Assembly (NCBI RefSeq): GCF_014697195.1
Contig: NZ_JACJRJ010000042.1
Location: 1-56,832, forward strand
Direction of reading: 5' to 3'
From: Cylindrospermum sp. FACHB-282
GTDB taxonomy: Bacteria > Cyanobacteriota > Cyanobacteriia > Cyanobacteriales > Nostocaceae
Length of the DNA stretch: 56,832 nt
In this document: one piece after another, positions 8,893 to 17,078 of the stretch
Layout of the letters: every line of letters begins with the position of its first letter
How positions within the stretch are numbered: position 1 is the first letter of the stretch
Program-made: the position numbers and the translations under genes
Notes under the pieces: generated by a model
Seen by the model: the letters and a program-made list of their open reading frames with translations, nothing else
Told to the model about the DNA's origin: nothing
Databases searched by the model: none

Positions 8893-9501
8893 TCAGCCAA
8901 TAGGTTGATTACCCGGATTAACCGCATGAATAAATTCGCTACCTGAATGCGGCCTTCCTCTTTTATATTTGGCTTCTTCTGGTTTACCCCAACCCAACTG
9001 CAAAATTATTTCTAAAAAGTTAGAGTTTTCATACTTCCACAAACTTGCCCACTCTGTTCTTTGAGCAATTCTCTCAACATCTATAATGCTAACTTGTTGA
9101 TATAATTTGCCGTTACTAAAACTCAAATGTAAGTCCATTGCCGCAGTAACTACAAACCAAAATTCCCAAATAGAATTTTTGGACGCCTTTAATATTTCCA
9201 AGTCACTGGCTAAAGCAATTAATTCAGCATCGACTTCTGGATAATGCAAGGTTTGACCTTTAAGCGTCACATCTTTCCAGATAATGCCAGAAACTTGATT
9301 TTCTCTTTGATAGTCGTGAATAGCAGCTTTAAAATCTTGATAGGCGGAGAACTGTTGCAGCCCATCAGTTCTGATAAACTGGTCTAAGACAGGATTGCCA
9401 GAAACTGTTAACTCTAACTTTAGGCGTTCTCCCTTAAGGCATGCTTGGCGTTCGGCTGCCAAAACTTGGATTAACTGCTGGGTAGTGTAAACCTTTGTCA
9501 T
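8893..9501 (-). CDS. conserved hypothetical protein (unrecognised)
   Basis: About 202 residues from ATG 9501, which is preceded by AGGTTGG. An in-frame ATG at 9522 would add seven residues but has no ribosome site. The product is soluble, begins TKVYTTQQLIQVLAAERQAC and contains an aromatic stretch SIWEFWFVVTAAMDLHLSF. I recognise no domain, signal peptide or membrane helix. Codon use looks like its neighbours, so it is probably a real gene. Neighbours give no functional clue: a convergent lectin and, upstream, a lumenal photosystem factor on the same strand but 300 bases away. Confidence 0.6.
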   Translation of the reverse strand: MTKVYTTQQLIQVLAAERQACLKGERLKLELTVSGNPVLDQFIRTDGLQQFSAYQDFKAAIHDYQRENQVSGIIWKDVTLKGQTLHYPEVDAELIALASDLEILKASKNSIWEFWFVVTAAMDLHLSFSNGKLYQQVSIIDVERIAQRTEWASLWKYENSNFLEIILQLGWGKPEEAKYKRGRPHSGSEFIHAVNPGNQPIG

Positions 9502-9732
9502 CAGAACCAACCTGTTAGTCATTAGTGATTAGTCACTTAGTTCTTAACTAGGGACTAATTTCTAGCTTTTTGTTAGATGCTAGCTATATGAGATGATATT
9601 TAAACATTATCTCTTGGCAGAAATAGAATTGCAGTATCAGATAAAACTAAAATTAAGGTTTTGCGTTGAATGCAATAGTCCCTAGGGGCACAGCATTGCT
9701 ATGTCCCTAATGGTTCAGGAGAAAATTCAATC

Positions 9733-9758
9733 TAGAGACGTTGTATTTAACGTCTCTA
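9733..9758. repeat. small perfect palindrome
   Basis: TAGAGACGTT and AACGTCTCTA form a perfect 10-bp stem around GTATTT. The same motif family occurs in degraded form near 1932, so it is a dispersed intergenic hairpin. It lies 49 bases past the stop of the PSI-factor gene on the minus strand. Confidence 0.8.
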
Positions 9759-9806
9759 CATTTCAAGGAGAGAGGTTTTGCAAATAACAGTGAAAAGTCA
9801 GATAAT

Positions 9807-10397
9807 TCACTTACTTAGCTCACTGCTAAACTCATTGAATGCGCGTCGCTTTAACTCTGTTGTTTCGGTGCGGGGTAATAAATCCAGCATTTCCCGAAAC
9901 TTGTCGTCTATGTCTTCATAGGGCACTTGACCCTTCTGATTTAAGACTACCTGACCTGATTGGTTAATCATTACGACTTGGGGAACACCCCCAGAGTAGT
10001 AGTATCCTGGTTCTGTAGGTTCGTATGTCTGTTGGGGTGGGATGATATCGACATCTACAGGGATAATCTCTGTTGCCCGTCCATAGTATGCTTGCACCTG
10101 TGAAAGGACGATCGCATATTCCTTGCAATCGCTGCTGTCATCGACATAAAATAACAAGATTATCGGTTTATGTTCTTTTAAAGCCTGGGCTAGGGTTTCT
10201 CTGGGAGGCACTAGTGACCCATTACCAGCATAAACTACAAAAATATTGCCGTCATATCTGTCGTCTTTAATGCCTGCCAATGCTGGCTGCATACTGATTA
10301 TCAACAAGCAAGCCAGCAGCACCAAGCATTTAGATACTAATCGGTGCCAGTCAGCGATTATTTTTTTTTGTAAAAAAAGCCACTTTATGCTATTCAT
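9807..10397 (-). CDS. thylakoid lumen thioredoxin-fold protein, PSI accumulation factor (Slr1796-like)
   Basis: About 196 residues from ATG 10397; a TTG lies one codon upstream. Residues 20-42 form a signal peptide (LVLLACLLIISMQPALAG). The remainder is a thioredoxin-like fold: KPIILLFYVDDSSDCKEYA in place of the usual CxxC active site, PVDVDIIPP, and the cis-Pro segment GGVPQVVMINQSGQVV. Cyanobacterial homologues are annotated as thylakoid membrane photosystem I accumulation factors. The lone cysteine in DDSSDCKEY suggests it is not a classical dithiol oxidoreductase. The gene stands alone. The family call is moderately sure; lumenal location follows from the signal peptide. Confidence 0.72.
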   Translation of the reverse strand: MNSIKWLFLQKKIIADWHRLVSKCLVLLACLLIISMQPALAGIKDDRYDGNIFVVYAGNGSLVPPRETLAQALKEHKPIILLFYVDDSSDCKEYAIVLSQVQAYYGRATEIIPVDVDIIPPQQTYEPTEPGYYYSGGVPQVVMINQSGQVVLNQKGQVPYEDIDDKFREMLDLLPRTETTELKRRAFNEFSSELSK

Positions 10398-10654
10398 CAA
10401 ATGGAACCTTTCAAGCTACTATTTTCCCTAAGTTTGTGCTGAACTCAGCCAACTTGGCTGGAGATATAATTACGTCAATTACGTCCACGCATCATTTTTA
10501 AGATAACGCTTAGTGGGATGCTTTCTTGTCAATGGGTGGGGAAACACCTTAATTAGGAGTATTTACATTCCAAAATCTGTCTGGCTTTTTCGGCAAGGAT
10601 TCGCTAGACTCACAAGATTAAATTTGCAATTAAAGGCTATTTTTAGCAACCGCT

Positions 10655-11992
10655 GTGGGAAACAAAATACAATTCATAGATAGACTGCGACTAGGTTTCG
10701 CGGTGTCGGTGGCAAAAAGTGTGACGTTTTTAGTGCGATCGCTACATTTGGGATCTGCTAGTGTATTACCAGGCTCAATTGCCCGTCGCATTGAACCCCG
10801 AATTTTGGAATTATTGAGTCAGCAAGTCAAAAATGGGGTGATTTTGATTGCTGGTACTAATGGCAAAACTACCACATCGCTGCTGTTATGCACCATGTTG
10901 GAACGCAAGGGATACCGCGTCGCTCATAATTCTACAGGTGCAAATCTGGAAAATGGCTTGATGACAGCGTTGATTGAAAATACTAACTTGCTGGGAACGC
11001 TGGATGTAGATTATGCCATTTTGGAAGTTGACGAGAATATTGTACCCAAGGTATTGAAACCGCTGCAACCGCGCATTATCCTTTGTTTAAACTTGTTCCG
11101 TGACCAACTCGACAGGTACGGGGAGGTAGACAGCATTAGCAAGCGTTGGACAAAGGTTATCGCTACTCTACCACCGGAAACGGTGGTTATTCCCAATGCT
11201 GATGACCCGACTTTATCACTTCTCGGTCAGCAGTTATCTCAACGGGTGTTATTTTTTGGCTTGAATGAACCAGAACACTATCTAGAAGCCATACCTCACG
11301 CTGTTGATTCTATCTACTGTCCTAAGTGTGGACATTCTCTAGATTACAAAGGTGTTTATTTATCTCATTTGGGAGATTTCACTTGTCCTAGTTGCGGCTT
11401 TACTAAGAGTAAACCGACTTTGGAAAGTAGGGAATGGTCGCAGATTCTTGTTGGTTTATACAACAAATATAATACTTTGGCGGCAGCAACAGCCGCCCAG
11501 GAGTTGGGAGTTGATCAAGGGACAATTAGAGATACAATTAACAATTTCCAAGCTGCTTTTGGTCGGGCGGAAGATTTAACAATTAATGGTAAACGGGTAC
11601 GGATTCTGTTATCAAAAAATCCCGTGGGGACGAATGAGACTATTCGCGTGGTAACTCAAAGTACTGATAAAACTACTCTGCTAGTCTTAAACGATCGCAC
11701 GCCTGATGGTACTGATGTATCATGGATTTGGGATGTAGACACAGAAAAACTGGTAGAACGGGGCGGGACTTTGGTAGTTAGTGGCGATCGCGTTTATGAT
11801 ATGGCTCTACGTCTGCGTTATAGCCAGACATCTGTTGAGAGTCCAGTTAACTTGATTGTAGAAGAAGATTTGCGTCAGGCGATCGCCACTGCCTTAGAGC
11901 ATACACCAGAAGATCAAACGTTACACATTCTACCCACCTATTCAGCCATGCTAGAAGTGCGGGAAGTCTTGACTGGTCGGAAAATTTTGTAA
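10655..11992 (+). CDS. murT: lipid II isoglutaminyl synthase, Mur-ligase subunit MurT
   Basis: Mur-ligase-like ATP-dependent subunit that activates the alpha-carboxyl of D-Glu in lipid II for amidation to D-isoglutamine, using ammonia from GatD. The P-loop AGTNGKTTT is at residues 66-74. A four-cysteine zinc ribbon (C222, C225, C244, C247: CPKC and CPSC) is inserted in the middle domain, as is typical of MurT. The C-terminal MurT domain contains FGRAED, NPVGTNE and DGTDVSWIWD. The 445-residue length is normal. The start is a GTG at 10655, with no in-frame ATG nearby. The partner gatD lies 4.2 kb away at 16191 rather than adjacent. A stem-loop at 12017-12062 follows the stop. Confidence 0.92.
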   Translation: MGNKIQFIDRLRLGFAVSVAKSVTFLVRSLHLGSASVLPGSIARRIEPRILELLSQQVKNGVILIAGTNGKTTTSLLLCTMLERKGYRVAHNSTGANLENGLMTALIENTNLLGTLDVDYAILEVDENIVPKVLKPLQPRIILCLNLFRDQLDRYGEVDSISKRWTKVIATLPPETVVIPNADDPTLSLLGQQLSQRVLFFGLNEPEHYLEAIPHAVDSIYCPKCGHSLDYKGVYLSHLGDFTCPSCGFTKSKPTLESREWSQILVGLYNKYNTLAAATAAQELGVDQGTIRDTINNFQAAFGRAEDLTINGKRVRILLSKNPVGTNETIRVVTQSTDKTTLLVLNDRTPDGTDVSWIWDVDTEKLVERGGTLVVSGDRVYDMALRLRYSQTSVESPVNLIVEEDLRQAIATALEHTPEDQTLHILPTYSAMLEVREVLTGRKIL

Positions 11993-12469
11993 GAGGATGT
12001 TTGGAAAGTGTAAAACGTCATGCTGTTCGCGTAGCTATGGCTGTGTGCAGCATGACTTTTTTACTTTTCACATTTATTTTAAGAATAAATCTGAATATTA
12101 GAAGTCGATATATTGTCTCAAATCAGCTAACAGTTAATGAGTAGATTTTGGATCAAAAACTGCCAATTTTGGATTACTTTAATCAAACCACAAAACTCAG
12201 TGTCATCGGCTCTGTCTCGATGCCTTTGAAGAGATACTCCTTTATCGTCAAGGTAGACTTCACCTCCTGTCAAAATTTGAATTTGGAATTGCTGACTGCA
12301 AACTCTTATTTTAGAGGTGGGGAGAGTGAAAAGCTACTGTGTGATAGTATTATTAGATTCGGTTATTAAAACAGTAAATTCCCTGAGAAACATGACTACA
12401 AAGTGAATAAAATACATTTTGATCAAGATTAGCAACTGATTGTGAGTAAATACTGAGAGATAGTCAATT
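11993..12469. other. intergenic region after murT
   Basis: It starts with the terminator hairpin at 12017-12062 and is otherwise AT-rich. A TTG-initiated frame at 12148-12369 (73 codons) has no family resemblance and is not called. The promoter of the SDR-PhyH gene should lie in the last 100 bases; no motif stands out. Confidence 0.45.
12017..12062 (+). terminator. rho-independent terminator after murT
   Basis: GTCATGCTG (12017-12025) pairs perfectly with CAGCATGAC (12048-12056) and is followed by TTTTTT. It lies 25 bases past the murT stop. The loop is long (22 bases), so a miniature repeat is an alternative origin. Confidence 0.65.
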
Positions 12470-14062
12470 ATGCAAGTCTGTCTAGTTACAGGTGGTAACT
12501 CCGGTGTAGGTTTAATGACGGCTGTAGGTTTAGCCAAATTAGGTAATTATGTATTTATTGCCTGTCGTTCAGCAACTAAAGCAGCAAAGGCTATAGAATA
12601 CATCCGGCAAACTACAGGGAATCAAAATGTCGCATTTTTACCACTTGACTTAGCTTCTTTAGATTCAGTTCGTAACTGTGTCACACTATTCAATAACAAA
12701 AATTTACCGTTGCATATATTGGTCAATAATGCAGGTATATTTAACCGCAGAGGTACAACAAAAGAAGGGTTTGAACTAATTTGGGGAACTAACTATTTAG
12801 GGCACTTCTTGCTCACTTATTTATTACTAGAAAAAATGCAAAAATCTGCCCCTGGTCACATTATTATGATATCGTCAGATTTAGCATTGTATCCAAGTGG
12901 CATTAACTGGGATTTATTAGTGAAAAAAACACCGTTTAATTTTATAAACCTGTATGCCATTTCTAAACTCTGCTTATTGCTATTAACTCAAGAACTTTCT
13001 CAACGATTAAATAATTTTCAAATTACTGTTAACGCAATTCATCCAGGGTTTGTGCAATCAAATATTACTATATGGCATCGCCTGAGTAAATATTTAGGTT
13101 TAGGTATTTCCCCGGAAGCTGGAGCATATAGCACGCTTGTTTGTACTACTTCCCCAGACTATCAAAATATTAGTGGAAAATTTTTAGACAGTCTTAACAA
13201 AGAAATTCCATTACCTAAAATAGCACAAAATCAAGAAATACTACAGGAACTATGGGAACGTAGTTTATTATGGACTGGTTGCAATCAACAGCAGAATTTG
13301 CAGGAAATTAATTATCATGGAACTGATGGCATTTGGGGAGCAAATTCTCTCAATTTAAACAGCAAGGAACTGGCTGATATTACCAAAAATGTTTTAACTA
13401 AAGTTTTGCCAAGATTGCCAAAAAGGATAATATTTACTCAACTATTATTAGCATTGATTAAATTTGATTTGGGGTCTTTTTACCTGATAATAATTCAATT
13501 ATTTAAAAAATCTTTTTACATGGAGAGACATTTAGACTCACCCATAATTTTGCAATTATGTCACAATAAGGCTTTATTAGAAAAGCTAACTGAACATTTA
13601 GGAGAGAATTTAGTATTATGGCGGACAGAACTGTGGGTAAATTATCCGGCTCAACAATTAATTCCTTTTTGGCATCAAGACTCTTATCCTAAATTGCTTA
13701 AAGGAGATGGTAAAACTATTCATGCTTATATAGCTTTGACAGAAGTTAATGAGTATAATGGTTTTGAGTATATCCCTAATGCTTGCTTTAAGAACTGTCA
13801 GATCAAAGTAACTGATCCTTTTAGTGGTAATCACTTTTTTGAGATTCCTAATGAAGTTGCAAAAAAAGCTATTCCTGTAGTGTTACGTCCTGGGGAATTC
13901 GTGCTATTTACTGATAAGCTCGTACATCGTTCTATACGTAATCAGAGTGGTAAAATCCGACTTTCTTTAACACTGAGGTTAACTCAGCCTGGGGTAGAAA
14001 TCTTACCTGGTTATACATCTAATTATCACAAACCTATGATTTTACAATCCGAAAAAAAGTAA
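12470..14062 (+). CDS. SDR oxidoreductase fused to phytanoyl-CoA dioxygenase-like domain
   Basis: A 530-residue two-domain protein. Residues 1-245 are a short-chain dehydrogenase of the retinol dehydrogenase/protochlorophyllide reductase-like branch. They show the cofactor loop TGGNSGVG (7-14), ACRS (31-34, an NADP-type signature), NNAG (86-89), ISS near 134-136 and catalytic YAISK (Y162, K166). After a linker of about 110 residues (hydrophobic, 320-350), residues 355-520 match the phytanoyl-CoA dioxygenase family: iron ligands H402 and D404 in FWHQDSY, H486 in LVHRS and 2-oxoglutarate-binding R497. Both active sites look intact. The expected activity is one oxidoreduction plus one 2OG-dependent hydroxylation on a shared, probably lipid or isoprenoid, substrate (inference). 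It lies between murT and gatD but not in an evident operon. It is AT-richer than its neighbours, which may signal transfer. Confidence 0.85.
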   Translation: MQVCLVTGGNSGVGLMTAVGLAKLGNYVFIACRSATKAAKAIEYIRQTTGNQNVAFLPLDLASLDSVRNCVTLFNNKNLPLHILVNNAGIFNRRGTTKEGFELIWGTNYLGHFLLTYLLLEKMQKSAPGHIIMISSDLALYPSGINWDLLVKKTPFNFINLYAISKLCLLLLTQELSQRLNNFQITVNAIHPGFVQSNITIWHRLSKYLGLGISPEAGAYSTLVCTTSPDYQNISGKFLDSLNKEIPLPKIAQNQEILQELWERSLLWTGCNQQQNLQEINYHGTDGIWGANSLNLNSKELADITKNVLTKVLPRLPKRIIFTQLLLALIKFDLGSFYLIIIQLFKKSFYMERHLDSPIILQLCHNKALLEKLTEHLGENLVLWRTELWVNYPAQQLIPFWHQDSYPKLLKGDGKTIHAYIALTEVNEYNGFEYIPNACFKNCQIKVTDPFSGNHFFEIPNEVAKKAIPVVLRPGEFVLFTDKLVHRSIRNQSGKIRLSLTLRLTQPGVEILPGYTSNYHKPMILQSEKK

Positions 14063-14542
14063 GACTAACTTAATCGTACCCTTACCTCAATAGCTTCGCC
14101 CGTTTACGAGGCTTCAACGGCTGTAGAAACATTGTGAATAGCACTAAGCCAGCTATTAACTTGAATAGCTCATCAATCATCTCATGGCTAACATGGTGAT
14201 GATGTGATAATTGGGAAAAACCCCTAATAAACAGGACTTACGTAACTGGCATGGCTTTGTAGGGTACCTCAGGCTTGATAATTCGGTAATAATCAACAGA
14301 TTTTCGCTATCTGACGCACCCGACAATCTTACATTGAGTAAGCTGTTGGGCTTTTAATTTGAACATCAAGGGCGGGCTTTCCTGCCCACCCCACAAGAGT
14401 TAGATTGAATGATGGTATGCACATTATAGGATTGTCAGCTTATGACACGCAGCTTTAGTCCTAATTAAGTAGAGTTGCTACACTCCTATGGAATATCAGG
14501 GGTTATTTGTTCTGTATTTAGTTAGTTAGGATGATCTTAAAT
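14063..14542. other. intergenic region with repeat debris
   Basis: No gene seen. Near 14233 a GGACTTACGTAAC sequence resembles one terminus of the element at 46161-46303, without a clear partner. Near 14371 GGGCGGGCTTTCCTGCCC is an imperfect hairpin of a dispersed type. Confidence 0.45.
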
Positions 14543-15322
14543 TCACACTAAATAACTAGTGTTAGGCACAATGGGAAAGAAAGCATACTCATACCAAGCA
14601 GTCCAGATAAAACTTCTAATCCAGCGTTGACGCTTTTCTGCACTGAATTCATACTCAAATACTCCTTCAGATGCATCAATAGAAGATAGGTGAGAATTGC
14701 AACCGCAGCCGTGTTGATAAGTAAAACCGTACTTGGAAGCGATGCTTTGTACCTTCATTTGGATAGCGAAGACTTTTCCCGCATGTAGCACAGCATCCCA
14801 GGAACGCTTATGTGCTATGTCACGCTTGTCAAATCGTAAAGCGCGTTCTTCAAACACATGATCCCGGTAAATTGGAGCTAGATGGACGTGATAGAAGCTA
14901 GCAGGCATTTCGTATCCGAACTCATCGAAAAGTTCTATGCCAATGCGAGCAACTTTTGCCTCATTAGCATATTCTGCACCTTTTGACTCAATATCTTGAA
15001 GAATTTTTTCAAAATTGGGATAGCTATCAATTATCAGGTCATTTCCGTAAAAGTCCAAAGCTTCATAAGCTAGTTGTCCGAATAGCTGGGAGAATGCCGG
15101 TTTGAGGTAAGCTAGCTCTGGGCGATCGCTAAATAAGTCAACGTCACCCTGTTCTAATTTGTATTGGAACAACTGGGCCATCTCAATATAACTCTGTGGG
15201 TTATCGAGTCCTACACTGGCTGCACCTGTGGCAATATTTTGCCACACCAGAGGTAGTTGAGAAAGAGGAACCGCATTTTCAGAAGCAATTATTGCCAAAT
15301 TGGGAGCTTCAATCAGCTGCAT
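14543..15322 (-). CDS. hypothetical protein with HGCGCNSH motif
   Basis: About 259 residues from ATG 15322, which follows GGAG by seven bases; a TTG two codons upstream is less likely. I do not recognise the family. Visible traits are a mostly helical, soluble character with many aromatic residues, a run of histidines and acidic residues at about 135-170 (FYHVHLAPIYRDHVF), and a striking HGCGCNSH segment near residues 205-213 followed by a tryptophan-rich C-terminus (RWIRSFIWTAWYEYAFFPIV). The Cys/His cluster could bind a metal or haem, but that is only a suggestion. It faces the DinB-like gene across a 336-bp divergent spacer. Confidence 0.6.
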   Translation of the reverse strand: MQLIEAPNLAIIASENAVPLSQLPLVWQNIATGAASVGLDNPQSYIEMAQLFQYKLEQGDVDLFSDRPELAYLKPAFSQLFGQLAYEALDFYGNDLIIDSYPNFEKILQDIESKGAEYANEAKVARIGIELFDEFGYEMPASFYHVHLAPIYRDHVFEERALRFDKRDIAHKRSWDAVLHAGKVFAIQMKVQSIASKYGFTYQHGCGCNSHLSSIDASEGVFEYEFSAEKRQRWIRSFIWTAWYEYAFFPIVPNTSYLV

Positions 15323-15658
15323 ATACAATCTCCATTAAGACTTTAAATTAACAATTTACCAACAGCACAACAGAATTTAAATAAATATTGCTATTTAAAA
15401 AACTCCTAAGTTTCTAGAAAAATATTGTGATTTTTTTCCAGATGATTCTCTGTTTGGTAAGCCAAAGTGGCGGTTTTGCAATCCATAAAAATATTTATCT
15501 GGTTATGAAGGGAAATTGAAGCCCTCTGTGCCCTAAACAGAAAGAATTTAACTAATACCCAGATTTTCGGCTAAATTTTTTGTTAGTTATTTTGTGATTA
15601 TCGTGACAATGATACCAAAAAACTGTTACATAAAATACGAAATCATCAAATTAGCTAT
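15323..15658. other. divergent intergenic spacer
   Basis: AT-rich spacer between the hypothetical gene and the DinB-like gene, expected to hold both promoters. No repeat, hairpin or clear operator was seen. Confidence 0.4.
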
Positions 15659-16150
15659 ATGCCCATTCTACATTTTCAGATGCTCGCACGTTACAATTCT
15701 CTAGCAAATCGGCGGTTATATGAAGTTTGTGCGCTGCTAACCGATGCAGAACGGAAGCAGATTCGACCAGCATTTTTTAAAAGTATTCATGGAACGCTGA
15801 ATCATTTAATCATAGTTGACCGCATTTGGATGGGACGCTTTGCCGGTCAAGAGATGCCATGGGCAGGAGTTGATGCTATTCTCTATGATGATTACGATGA
15901 GCTACGTAGAGCGCGGGTATTAGAAGATGAGTTCATCGAAGCGTTTATTGCTGGTTTAGATCGTGACTTCTTGGTGGGAACAATTACTTACGAAAATGTT
16001 AAGGGTACGATTTATACCGACCCGGTTAACTTGTTGGTGGCTCACTTTTTTAATCACCAAACCCACCATCGAGGACAAATTCACGATATGCTGTGCCAAA
16101 CGGAAATTGACCCCCCAGTGTTGGATCTGCACCGGATTCTCCGAGCATAG
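15659..16150 (+). CDS. DinB-family putative metal-dependent enzyme
   Basis: A 163-residue four-helix-bundle protein of the DinB/YfiT superfamily. The metal-binding histidine triad is visible: H48 in HGTLNHL, and H133 and H137 in HFFNHQTHHRGQ. The N-terminal ML-ARYN-x-ANRRLYE signature and the family's usual length of about 160 also fit. Members include thiol-dependent transferases (for example with bacillithiol or mycothiol) and damage-inducible proteins of unknown role; the substrate here is unknown. It ends 40 bp before gatD on the same strand, so the two are probably co-transcribed. Confidence 0.85.
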   Translation: MPILHFQMLARYNSLANRRLYEVCALLTDAERKQIRPAFFKSIHGTLNHLIIVDRIWMGRFAGQEMPWAGVDAILYDDYDELRRARVLEDEFIEAFIAGLDRDFLVGTITYENVKGTIYTDPVNLLVAHFFNHQTHHRGQIHDMLCQTEIDPPVLDLHRILRA

Positions 16151-16190
16151 GGAGAAAAATTATGAATTATGCTGTTATGGGTAAAAAGTT

Positions 16191-17006
16191 ATGAGTTCTC
16201 GAAAGTTAGAAATTACAATTGGTTGGCTATATCCGACGCTGATGAGTACCTATGGCGATCGCGGAAATGTGATTACTATAGAACGTCGCGCTCAGTGGCG
16301 GGGGTATGATGTAAAGGTGTTACCTCTCGATCAAAACTCTACAGCAGCAGATATTAAGTCTGTAGATGTGATCGTCGGTGGTGGTGCACAAGATCGCCAG
16401 CAAGAGATAGTCATGCGGGATTTGCAGGGTGCAAAGGCCGAGGCTATGCGGGAGAAGATAGAAAATGGCACACCGGGAGTTTTTACCTGTGGTTCTCCCC
16501 AATTGCTGGGACATTATTATGAACCGGCATTAGGACAGCGAATTGAAGGTTTAGGCATTCTGGATTTAGTTTCTATCCATCCTGGTGAAAATACTAAGCG
16601 CTGTATTGGTAATTTGGTGATTGAAGTTACCGCTTCTCGGTTGGCGCAGGACTTAAAAGAGATGACGGGAACTACACCCTATTTGGTGGGGTTTGAAAAT
16701 CACGGTGGACGTACAAAGCTAGGGAAGGTGGAAGCTTTGGGGCGTGTGGTGTATGGTTTGGGGAATAATGGTGAGGATGGGACAGAGGGTGCTTTTTATC
16801 AAAATGCGATCGCCACTTATTCCCACGGGCCATTGTTACCAAAAAATCCTTTTGTCGCTGACTGGTTAATTCAAACTGGTTTGCGCCTAAAGTATCAGCA
16901 GGCTATTACTTTGTCACAGTTAGATGACACTTTGGCAATGCAAGCGCGGGAATCGATGTTGAAGCGGTTGAAGGTGAGTTTGCCTGTTGCGCCGGCTAAG
17001 GTTTAA
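16191..17006 (+). CDS. gatD: lipid II isoglutaminyl synthase, glutamine amidotransferase subunit GatD
   Basis: Class I glutamine amidotransferase of 271 residues that feeds ammonia to MurT for amidation of peptidoglycan stem D-glutamate. The nucleophilic cysteine is C100 in FTCGSPQLLGHYY and the catalytic histidine is H212 in SHGPLLPKNP. LYPTLMSTYGDRGN and GFENHGGRT are GatD/CobQ-like hallmarks. The nucleophile elbow reads CGSPQLLG instead of the more common CGGYQLLG. It follows the DinB-like gene by 40 bp. Its partner murT is 4.2 kb upstream on the same strand. Confidence 0.92.
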   Translation: MSSRKLEITIGWLYPTLMSTYGDRGNVITIERRAQWRGYDVKVLPLDQNSTAADIKSVDVIVGGGAQDRQQEIVMRDLQGAKAEAMREKIENGTPGVFTCGSPQLLGHYYEPALGQRIEGLGILDLVSIHPGENTKRCIGNLVIEVTASRLAQDLKEMTGTTPYLVGFENHGGRTKLGKVEALGRVVYGLGNNGEDGTEGAFYQNAIATYSHGPLLPKNPFVADWLIQTGLRLKYQQAITLSQLDDTLAMQARESMLKRLKVSLPVAPAKV

Positions 17007-17078
17007 AATTAACCTTTTTCACCAATCGCCGTAATTCTTCACCCTGTAGACAGATGGGGAACTACGGCGGCAGATTTT

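Noticed and set aside
8696-8908. 70-codon plus-strand frame
   Set aside because: Low-complexity and repeat-like residues, and it overlaps the end of the convergent gene.
12148-12369. 73-codon frame between murT and the SDR-PhyH gene
   Set aside because: TTG start without ribosome site, no recognisable domain.
14230-14350. Possible miniature element beginning GGACTTACGTAAC
   Set aside because: No matching second terminus or target duplication could be found.
10655-17006. Single biosynthetic operon from murT to gatD including the SDR-PhyH fusion
   Set aside because: A terminator follows murT, spacers are nearly 500 bp, and one gene between is on the opposite strand.
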